From Clostridiales bacterium (lineage in GTDB: Bacteria; Bacillota; Clostridia; Lachnospirales; WQUN01), in contig JAITPB010000120.1 of assembly GCA_031289625.1 (NCBI GenBank), forward strand, positions 1-11,902: 11,902 nucleotides of DNA, read 5' to 3'. The translations under genes and the position numbers were made by a program. Shown here piece by piece: positions 6,240-11,902 of this stretch. Numbering within the stretch: the stretch's first letter is position 1; every line of letters starts with the position of its first letter. The notes beneath the pieces are model-generated. The model had not been told where the DNA came from and did no database searches. It saw only the letters and a program-made list of their open reading frames with translations.

Positions 6240-6851
6240 ATGCAAGTCGATGAAAAGTTGATCTATTTTTCCAAAATCGCGCGGCAGGAAGCGGAACAGC
6301 AGCGAGCGGAAATTTTGGCAGATATGGAAGATGAATTGAGCAAGGCTATGGAAGAGTTCACGCGGGAGGTGGAGAAACAGGCGCGTCAGCGTTTGCGGAA
6401 TGAGCAAAACAAAATTGAGCGGACTAAAAACAAAGAGATCATCCAGGCGGCGGCGGAGGCCAAAAAATCTTTGATTGCGCTGCGAAGCCGGTACATCGAT
6501 CAAATCTTCGAGAACGCCGTTCAAAGTACGCGGGAATTTACCCAAACGGAACAATACAAAGAAAAGCTGCTGAACGAAATAACCGCGCTGGCCGGACGCT
6601 ATTCGCATATAAAAATCTATTTGATGGAAAGAGACTTGAGCCCGCTCACACGGGCCGCGCTGGTCGCACCAGCCGCACTGCTCGCGCCGGCCGCCCCGGG
6701 GACGGAATACATCGGCGTTCAGGAGGACTTCATCGGCGGGTTTAAACTTTTCATCCCGGAAAAAAACGCCGTGGAGGATCACACATACGCAGCGCGCCTG
6801 AAAAACGCGCGCGCGGAATTTAATCAGCTAAAAATGAAGGAGACCGTCTGA
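6240..6851 (+). CDS. ntpE: V-type ATP synthase/ATPase subunit E
   Basis: Subunit E pairs with the small G/H-like protein as the peripheral stalk and contacts subunit B at the top of the head. The 203-residue protein has the family plan. It begins with a long N-terminal charged helix or coiled coil (about residues 10-90, with many Glu, Arg and Lys and a KSLIALRSRYIDQIF end). A globular C-terminal domain follows, with IKIYLMERDL, the GG turn in VQEDFIGGFKLF, and the closing helix YAARLKNARAEF. An Ala-Leu-Pro-rich insert (residues 140-151, AL(V/L)APA twice) lies in the loop before the GG turn and is encoded by a degenerate 18-bp duplication. The ATG at 6240 is well set by AGGAGG (6227-6232) seven bases upstream. 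The stop TGA shares one base with the A gene start. Confidence 0.9.
   Translation: MQVDEKLIYFSKIARQEAEQQRAEILADMEDELSKAMEEFTREVEKQARQRLRNEQNKIERTKNKEIIQAAAEAKKSLIALRSRYIDQIFENAVQSTREFTQTEQYKEKLLNEITALAGRYSHIKIYLMERDLSPLTRAALVAPAALLAPAAPGTEYIGVQEDFIGGFKLFIPEKNAVEDHTYAARLKNARAEFNQLKMKETV
6657..6692 (+). repeat. In-frame degenerate 18-bp duplication inside subunit E
   Basis: Units at 6657-6674 and 6675-6692 match at 14 of 18 bases. They encode ALVAPA and ALLAPA, followed by a partial AP. Three of the four differences are silent third-base changes and one changes Val to Leu, so the duplication is older than the one in subunit C. CTGGT-CGC-ACCAG (6660-6672) also forms a short hairpin. Confidence 0.7.
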
Positions 6852-8671
6852 TGGAATCAAACGGCCATGTTTTTGGCATCAACGGGCCTGTGCTGACAGT
6901 GGCGGGCGCGGAGGATCTGCACATGTCCGAAATGGTTTTGGTCGGCGAAGAGCGGCTCATCGGCGAAGTGATCGGCGTATATAAAGACAGATCCATTGTC
7001 CAGGTGTTTGAAGATACCTCCGGCCTGAAACCCGGCGCGGCAGTATACGGCACGGGCGGGCAGCTTTCCGTTACGCTGGGGCCGGGGATCATCGGCAATA
7101 TTTTTGACGGGATAGAAAGGCCGCTGGAAGTGATTCACCAAAATTCCGGCGCGTTCATCTCCAGAGGCGTCCATGTGGACAATCTGGACAAAGAAAAACG
7201 CTGGAACGCGCGTATGCTGGTGAAAGCCGGTGACGAAGCCACGCCTGGTTTGATTATCGCCGAGGCCGCGGAGACGGAATCTGTGATGCACCGTGTGATG
7301 ATTCCGCCGGATGTGCGGGGCAAAATACGCTCCGTTGTCCCGGACGGCGCGTATACCATTGAGGACGCGCTGGTGGTGGTGGAACGGGAACGCGAGCACG
7401 AAAACGCTCCGCTGCCGGATTTAAACCCAGACGCCGCGGCAGACGGGACGCTCCTGACGGAAATTTGCATGGCGCAGAAATGGTTCATCCGCGTGCCCCG
7501 GCCTGTGCGTGAACGGCGCGCCGTGAACCGGCCCCTGATCACGGGCCAGCGGATCATCGACAGCCTTTTCCCCATCGCGAAAGGCGGTATGGCGGCCATT
7601 CCCGGCGGGTTTGGCACGGGCAAAACCATGACGCAGCACCAACTCGCCAAATGGTCGGACGCGGACATCATTGTCTACATCGGATGCGGTGAGCGCGGAA
7701 ATGAAATGACACAAGTGCTGGAGGACTTTTCCAAGCTCAAAGATCCCCGCACAGGCAAGCCGCTGATGGATCGCACGATTTTGATCGCCAATACTTCCAA
7801 TATGCCGGTCGCGGCGCGCGAAGCCAGCATCTATACGGGCATCAGCATCGCGGAATACTACAGGGACATGGGGTATCATACGGCGATCATGGCGGATTCT
7901 ACCTCCCGCTGGGCGGAGGCGCTGCGCGAACTGTCGGGCCGCCTGGAGGAAATGCCGGCGGAAGAAGGCTTCCCCGCTTACCTGGCCTCACGGCTTTCCA
8001 GTTTTTATGAAAGAGCGGGGTATGTGGTCAACCTGAACGGCCTGGAAGGCTCCATTACGATCATCGGCGCGGTATCGCCGCAGGGCGCGGATTTTTCCGA
8101 GCCTGTCACACAAAACACAAAGCGTTTTGTCCGCGTTTTCTGGGCGCTGGATCGGACGCTGGCGTATGCGCGGCATTTTCCCGCGATTCAATGGCTGGCC
8201 AGCTACAGTGAATATCTGGACGATATGGAAGATTGGTACAACGAAAATGTGGGCGGCGATTTTTTGACGCACAGGCAAAACATACTTAGGATTTTATATG
8301 AAGAGAGTGAACTGATGGAGATCGTCAAGCTGATCGGCGCGGACGTTTTACCGGACAGTCAGCGTCTCACACTGGAGATTGCCAGAGTGATCCGGCTGGG
8401 CTTTGTGCAGCAGAATGCTTACCACGTTTTTGACACCTATGTGCCTTTTCGCAAACAACTGAAAATGATGGAACTCATTTTATATTTAAACAGCCAATGC
8501 AAGAAACTCATCAGCCTCGGCATTTCCATGAACGCGCTGAAAGCGGAGGATATTTTTGAAAAAATCATCGCCGTCAAATACAATGTGGGCAATGACGAGC
8601 TGGAAAAATTGGACGGCTATTTCCAGGAAATCGACGGCTTTTATCACCATCTGTACGAAAAGAACGCCTAA
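6851..8671 (+). CDS. ntpA: V-type ATP synthase/ATPase catalytic subunit A
   Basis: Subunit A carries the catalytic nucleotide site of the A3B3 head. This 606-residue protein has the N-terminal beta-barrel (VFGINGPVLTVAGAEDLHMSEMVLVG), the A-subunit-specific bulge domain (about 110-190), and the P-loop PGGFGTGKT (251-259; catalytic Lys is K258). It also has YIGCGERGNE with the likely catalytic Glu at 281, the Walker B strand ending in MADSTSRWAEALRE (Asp 349), and the C-terminal helical domain. It is slightly longer than the usual 580-590 residues. Part of the excess seems to be an acidic stretch, PLPDLNPDAAADG, near the end of the bulge domain. The ATG at 6851 overlaps the E stop as TGATG and has AAGGAG (6837-6842) eight bases upstream. 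The B gene follows after 14 bases. Confidence 0.98.
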   Translation: MESNGHVFGINGPVLTVAGAEDLHMSEMVLVGEERLIGEVIGVYKDRSIVQVFEDTSGLKPGAAVYGTGGQLSVTLGPGIIGNIFDGIERPLEVIHQNSGAFISRGVHVDNLDKEKRWNARMLVKAGDEATPGLIIAEAAETESVMHRVMIPPDVRGKIRSVVPDGAYTIEDALVVVEREREHENAPLPDLNPDAAADGTLLTEICMAQKWFIRVPRPVRERRAVNRPLITGQRIIDSLFPIAKGGMAAIPGGFGTGKTMTQHQLAKWSDADIIVYIGCGERGNEMTQVLEDFSKLKDPRTGKPLMDRTILIANTSNMPVAAREASIYTGISIAEYYRDMGYHTAIMADSTSRWAEALRELSGRLEEMPAEEGFPAYLASRLSSFYERAGYVVNLNGLEGSITIIGAVSPQGADFSEPVTQNTKRFVRVFWALDRTLAYARHFPAIQWLASYSEYLDDMEDWYNENVGGDFLTHRQNILRILYEESELMEIVKLIGADVLPDSQRLTLEIARVIRLGFVQQNAYHVFDTYVPFRKQLKMMELILYLNSQCKKLISLGISMNALKAEDIFEKIIAVKYNVGNDELEKLDGYFQEIDGFYHHLYEKNA

Positions 8672-8685
8672 GGGGGACATCAGCG

Positions 8686-10080
8686 ATGGAGTATATTGGA
8701 TTAAGCGAAATCCGCGGCGGATCTCTGGTGGTGCTGGAAGGCGTGGAAGATCCTTCCTATGATGAAGCCGTGGAGATACATGTGGAGGGCGGCAAAGAAA
8801 AATGGGGCCGCGTGGTGCAGATTGCAGGCGACAAAGTGATCATTCAAGTGTTTGAGGGCACGGATGAACTGTCACTGCACAACACGGTGACGAAATTCAC
8901 CGGCCATCCGATGGAAATCAAGCTGTCGGAAGAAATTTTAGGCCGCGTTTTTGACGGCGTAGGCCGCCCTCTGGACGGCATGGGCGAAATTTATGCGGAA
9001 TGCAAACGCGATATAAATGGTAAAGCCATCAACCCCGTGGCCCGCGAATATCCGCGCGATTTTATCCAGACCGGCATTTCCGCTATCGACGGGTTGACGA
9101 CGCTGATCCGCGGGCAAAAACTGCCGATTTTTTCCGGCAATGGTTTGCCGCACGACCAGCTTGCCGCGCAGATTGTCCGTCAGGCCTCCCTGAGCGCCAA
9201 TCAGGAAAAAACAGAAAAATTCGCTATCGTATTCGCGGCGATGGGCGTCAAATACGACGTGGCGGATTTTTTCCGGCGCACTTTTGAAGACAGCGGCGCG
9301 GCTGAGCGCGTGGTTATGTTTCTGAACCTGGCAAACGATCCGGTGGCGGAGCGCATTATCACGCCGCGGGCCGCGCTAACCGCCGCAGAGTACCTCGCAT
9401 TTGACAAAGGGATGCACATTCTCGTGATTTTAACGGATATGACTTCATACGCGGAGGCGCTGCGCGAAATTTCCTCCTCCCGCGGAGAGATTCCCAGCCG
9501 GAAAGGGTATCCCGGCTATCTCTATTCGGAATTGGCGTCTCTGTTTGAACGGGCCGGCATTCTCCGCGGCCGGGGCGGTTCCGTGACGCAGATTCCCATT
9601 CTGACCATGCCCAACGACGACACCACGCATCCGGTACCCGATTTGACCGGCTACATCACCGAGGGTCAAATTGTGCTGGATCGCGGCGTCTACCAAAAAG
9701 GCGTCTACCCGCCCATCAATATCCTTCCTTCTCTTTCCCGCCTGATGAAAGACGGCATCGGAAAAGGCTTCACACGGGAAGATCACCCCGACTTGGCCAA
9801 TCAAATTTTTTCTTCTTACGCGCGTGTGAGCGAGGCGCGCGCGCTGGCCGCCGTGATCGGCGAGGACGAATTGTCCGGCGCCGACAAGCGCTACATCACC
9901 TTCGGCAAACTGTTCGAGACGCATTTTATCCATCAAAACCGTTTTGAAAGCCGGTCTATGCTGGACACGATCGCATTGGGCTGGAAAATATTAGGGCTGC
10001 TCCCGCGCTCCGAATTGGATCGCGTCACAACAGAATTGTTGGATCGATATTACAAACCCACCCAACCGGATGATTTTTAA
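8686..10080 (+). CDS. ntpB: V-type ATP synthase/ATPase regulatory subunit B
   Basis: Subunit B alternates with A in the head. It carries a non-catalytic nucleotide-like site and supplies the arginine finger to A. The 464 residues show the beta-barrel (SLVVLEGVEDPSYDEAVEI...GRVVQIAGDKVIIQVFEGT), the conserved REYPRDFIQTGISAIDGLTTLIRGQKLPIF block written here in short, and the degenerate P-loop SGNGLPH (150-156) that distinguishes B from A. DMTSYAEALREISSSRGEIP starts at 251. The likely arginine finger is R352 in PSLSRLMKDGIG. The C-terminal domain starts SYARVSEARALAAVIG. The length is typical. The ATG at 8686 follows GGGGGA (8672-8677) by eight bases. The D gene begins 13 bases after the stop. 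Confidence 0.98.
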   Translation: MEYIGLSEIRGGSLVVLEGVEDPSYDEAVEIHVEGGKEKWGRVVQIAGDKVIIQVFEGTDELSLHNTVTKFTGHPMEIKLSEEILGRVFDGVGRPLDGMGEIYAECKRDINGKAINPVAREYPRDFIQTGISAIDGLTTLIRGQKLPIFSGNGLPHDQLAAQIVRQASLSANQEKTEKFAIVFAAMGVKYDVADFFRRTFEDSGAAERVVMFLNLANDPVAERIITPRAALTAAEYLAFDKGMHILVILTDMTSYAEALREISSSRGEIPSRKGYPGYLYSELASLFERAGILRGRGGSVTQIPILTMPNDDTTHPVPDLTGYITEGQIVLDRGVYQKGVYPPINILPSLSRLMKDGIGKGFTREDHPDLANQIFSSYARVSEARALAAVIGEDELSGADKRYITFGKLFETHFIHQNRFESRSMLDTIALGWKILGLLPRSELDRVTTELLDRYYKPTQPDDF

Positions 10081-10093
10081 AGAGGAGTCAAAT

Positions 10094-10726
10094 ATGGATC
10101 AAACAGAATTCCCTACGAAGGGAAATTTAATCCTATCCAAAAATACGCTGCGGCTGTCCAGGCAGGGGTATGAGATGATGGACAAAAAACGGAATGTCCT
10201 CATCCGGGAGATCATGGAGCTCAACGAAAAAGCCAAAGGCATTCAAGAAAACATTGACCGGGTTTTTACGGAGGCTTACGCGGCGCTGCAAAAAGCGAAT
10301 ATTGAGATGGGCATCAGCAACGTAGAGCGGTTCAGCCACGGCGTTCCGCAGGAAACCACGATCCGGATCAAATCGCGCAGCGTCATGGGCGTGGAAATTC
10401 CGTTGGTCAGCTATGACAACACGACGAGAGAGACGCCGAATTTTGGGTTCGGCAATACGACCAGCTCGCTGGACAAAGCATATTGGAAATTTAATGAGGT
10501 TAAAGATTTAATCATATCCCTAGCCTCTATTGAAAATTCCGCTTACCGGCTGGCGGTGAATATTCAAAAAACGCAAAAACGCGCCAACGCATTGAAAAAC
10601 GTAACCATTCCCCGCTATGAAAATTTAGTCCGGCGCATACAGGACACGCTGGAAGAGCGCGACCGGGACGAATTTACACGGCTGAAGGTCATTAAGCGAA
10701 AAAATGACGCCGGAAGTTATGTCTGA
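10094..10726 (+). CDS. ntpD: V-type ATP synthase/ATPase subunit D
   Basis: Subunit D is the central rotor shaft, a long antiparallel coiled coil inside the A3B3 head, functionally like gamma in F-type enzymes. The 210-residue protein has the family pattern. Its N-terminal helix runs from PTKGNLILSKNTLRLSRQGY through MMDKKRNVLIREIMEL. The middle segment is less conserved. The C-terminal helix has LAVNIQKTQKRANALKNVTIPRYENLVRRIQDTLEE in outline, where the KT-RxNALxxVxIP signature is diagnostic. The ATG at 10094 has AGAGGAG (10081-10087) six bases upstream. An in-frame ATG at 10070 would lie inside the B gene and is rejected. The 3' end overlaps mutY by 23 bases. Confidence 0.96.
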   Translation: MDQTEFPTKGNLILSKNTLRLSRQGYEMMDKKRNVLIREIMELNEKAKGIQENIDRVFTEAYAALQKANIEMGISNVERFSHGVPQETTIRIKSRSVMGVEIPLVSYDNTTRETPNFGFGNTTSSLDKAYWKFNEVKDLIISLASIENSAYRLAVNIQKTQKRANALKNVTIPRYENLVRRIQDTLEERDRDEFTRLKVIKRKNDAGSYV

Positions 10727-11855
10727 ATGGACGGAATTTGCCAGCGCGCTGCTGCGCTGGTATCATAAGAACAAACGGGATTTGCCTTGGCGCGGCACGG
10801 CCGACCCCTACGCCATATGGATCTCGGAGATTATGGCGCAGCAGACCCGCATCACGGCGCTGCTGCCGTATTATCAGAAATTTATGGATCTTTTTCCGTG
10901 CGTGGAAGATTTAGCGGCGGCGCCAGAGGAAAGCGTTCTGAAAGCGTGGGAAGGGCTGGGCTATTACGCGCGGGCGCGCAACCTGCGAAAAGCGGCGCGC
11001 CTCATTGTAGAACAGCATCAGGGAAAGCTTCCGGCGGACAAACAGGCGCTGCTGGCGCTGCCCGGCGTCGGCGCGTACACGGCTGGCGCGATACTGGCGA
11101 TCGCGTATGGGATTCCGGAACCCGCCGTGGATGGAAATGTACTGCGCGTTTTCGCCCGGATGGAAAACAGCGCGGCCCCTGTGGATCTGCCAGAGACGCG
11201 GGAATGCGCGGCAACGTTTGTGCGCGAAAATATGCCCGCCGATCAGGCCAGCGCTTTTACGCAGGCGCTCATGGAACTGGGGGCGCTTATTTGTTTGCCG
11301 AAACAGCCGCTGTGCGGGGAATGCCCCGGCGGGGGATACCCCACAGCGGCGTTGTGCCAGGCCAGGCGGCTCGGCCTCGAAAAAAAGCTGCCGCACCGGC
11401 TGCCCAAGCCGGAAAAGAAAATCTGTGAAAAAATAGTCTTTTTGATCATCAGCCCGTCCGGCGGAATCCTCTGCCGCAAACGGACAGAAAATTTGCTGCG
11501 CGGGCTATGGGAATTTTATGTAATAGAGGCCCCGGGCAATTGCCCGAGCGATCACTCGGACAGCCGTCCGGACAACTGTCCGGACAACTGTCCGGAACTG
11601 GCGCGGGTTTTAAGAGAGGCTGGCTTTCATCCGCTGGGCGAGCCGACAGCCGCCGGTGAACGGGAGCATGTGTTCACGCACCTCATTTGGCGGATGCAGG
11701 GCTGGATTTGTTTTGCCGCGGACGAAAAACCGCCGGACGCGCTGACAGACTATGTTTTTCTGTCGCGGGAAGCGCTGACGCAAGTTCCTGTCGCGTCCGC
11801 TTTGGCGTTTTACCGCGGCGTGGCGCTGGCGGTTTTATCGCAGCCCGTCAATTAA
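10704..11855 (+). CDS. mutY: Adenine DNA glycosylase MutY
   Basis: MutY removes adenine paired with 8-oxoguanine, preventing G:C to T:A mutations. In 383 residues it shows the catalytic Glu E42 in WISEIMAQQTRI, the helix-hairpin-helix LPGVGAYTAG (119-128, with Tyr as in Bacillus-type MutY), and catalytic Asp D143 in AVDGNV. Four cluster cysteines follow, then a C-terminal Nudix-like domain that recognises 8-oxoguanine, including HVFTHLIW. Two oddities stand out. The iron-sulfur motif is C197-X6-C204-X2-C207-X10-C218, whereas the family norm ends X5, so five residues are extra. A five-unit tetrapeptide repeat (277-296) sits in the C-terminal domain just after GLWEFYVIE. The start is uncertain: ATG 10704 lacks a good ribosome-binding site, and ATG 10719 overlaps the D stop. 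Both suggest coupling to the ATPase operon. Confidence 0.95.
   Translation: MTPEVMSEWTEFASALLRWYHKNKRDLPWRGTADPYAIWISEIMAQQTRITALLPYYQKFMDLFPCVEDLAAAPEESVLKAWEGLGYYARARNLRKAARLIVEQHQGKLPADKQALLALPGVGAYTAGAILAIAYGIPEPAVDGNVLRVFARMENSAAPVDLPETRECAATFVRENMPADQASAFTQALMELGALICLPKQPLCGECPGGGYPTAALCQARRLGLEKKLPHRLPKPEKKICEKIVFLIISPSGGILCRKRTENLLRGLWEFYVIEAPGNCPSDHSDSRPDNCPDNCPELARVLREAGFHPLGEPTAAGEREHVFTHLIWRMQGWICFAADEKPPDALTDYVFLSREALTQVPVASALAFYRGVALAVLSQPVN
11324..11342 (+). repeat. C-run/G-run inverted repeat within the MutY cluster motif
   Basis: CCCC (11324-11327), GGC, then a run of five G (11331-11335), ATA, then CCCC (11339-11342). The G-run can pair with either C-run. This stretch codes for the residues that appear to be extra between the third and fourth cluster cysteines (PGGGY or GGGYP). 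The repeat is seen directly; that it is an insertion is inferred from the usual X5 spacing. Confidence 0.55.
11532..11591 (+). repeat. In-frame degenerate 12-bp tandem repeat inside mutY
   Basis: Five 12-bp units in codon phase start at 11532, 11544, 11556, 11568 and 11580. They encode PGNC, PSDH, SDSR, PDNC, PDNC. The last two are identical (CCGGACAACTGT), and a further partial CCGGAA follows. The array is rich in short palindromes: CGGGCAATTGCCCG (11533-11546, perfect), CCGAG/CTCGG (11544-11559), and TCCGGACA-AC-TGTCCGGA, which occurs twice. Confidence 0.85.
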
Positions 11856-11902
11856 AATTTCGGATGAACCGAAAGCCAACGCTGTCGCCCAGCCGCGCCA
11901 GC
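11856..11902. other. Right edge: short intergenic stretch, possible convergent gene end
   Basis: No complete gene is visible. TTTCGG (11858-11863) and CCGAAA (11869-11874) form a 6-bp hairpin. On the minus strand it is followed by TTTTAAT, so it could be a weak terminator for a convergent gene. Alternatively, a minus-strand frame open from the edge reads LARLGDSVGFRFIRNFN and stops at 11850-11848. Another open minus-strand frame ends at 11837-11835, inside the end of mutY. I cannot choose between them from 47 bases. Confidence 0.25.

Noticed and set aside
5871..6782. Long minus-strand open frame (about 300 codons) opposite subunits F and E
   Set aside because: It lies fully antisense to two well-supported ATPase genes. 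Its translation shows no family pattern, and it is explained by codon bias of the + strand genes.
10787..11428. Alternative + strand frame of 213 codons within mutY
   Set aside because: The Arg/Gly-rich translation has no family features, while the overlapping mutY frame carries all catalytic motifs.
11532..11600. Attachment site, terminator or mobile-element end suggested by palindromes in mutY
   Set aside because: There is no T-run, no target-site duplication and no transposase nearby. The units are in codon phase and the gene stays open, so a coding repeat explains it better.
1..11902. A novel defence, toxin-antitoxin or biosynthetic system
   Set aside because: Every substantial gene is accounted for by ribosome, EF-Ts, V-type ATPase and MutY families. 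No unexplained stretch longer than about 280 bases remains.

Overview
The window is a stretch of bacterial housekeeping chromosome of moderate G+C. It looks like a Bacillota/Clostridia-type genome. The signs are strong AGGAGG-type Shine-Dalgarno sites, use of TTG and GTG starts, Clostridia-like S2 and EF-Ts proteins, and a complete bacterial V-type (A/V) ATPase operon whose K subunit has a form I associate with clostridia. I cannot name the species. All clear genes are on the + strand. I see no phage, transposon, CRISPR, tRNA, rRNA or defence locus.

Layout. Positions 1-278 are an A/T-rich intergenic region. It holds TGAAATT-type repeats including a perfect 10-bp inverted repeat, a good extended -10 promoter (133-161), and a leader with a G/C hairpin just before the rpsB ribosome-binding site. 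A divergent gene may start at the extreme left edge. Next come rpsB (279-1043) and tsf (1060-2028), closed by a strong intrinsic terminator (2050-2083). The usual partners pyrH and frr do not follow. About 30 bases after the terminator, a nine-gene V-type ATPase operon begins, in the order G/H-like stalk subunit, C, I, K, F(NtpG), E, A, B, D (2113-10726). Its genes are tightly packed, with several stop/start overlaps. The last gene, mutY (10704-11855), overlaps the end of the D gene. The final 47 bases hold no complete gene.

How it works together. RpsB and EF-Ts serve translation. The ATPase genes encode a catalytic A3B3 head, a central stalk (D, F, and C as the rotor-to-ring adaptor), peripheral stalks (E plus the small G/H-like protein), and the membrane motor (I and the K ring). 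The machine couples ATP hydrolysis or synthesis to movement of H+ or Na+. MutY removes adenine mispaired with 8-oxoguanine and appears simply co-transcribed with the ATPase genes.

The most interesting signal is not a new gene system. It is a recurring DNA pattern: short tandem repeats whose period is a multiple of three (9, 12, 15 and 18 bp) lie in frame inside predicted loops of four of the ten genes of this transcription unit (C, K, E and MutY). MutY also has an extra five residues inside its iron-sulfur cluster motif, in DNA made of C-run/G-run inverted repeats. This suggests a genome that tolerates or actively generates in-frame repeat insertions in core genes.
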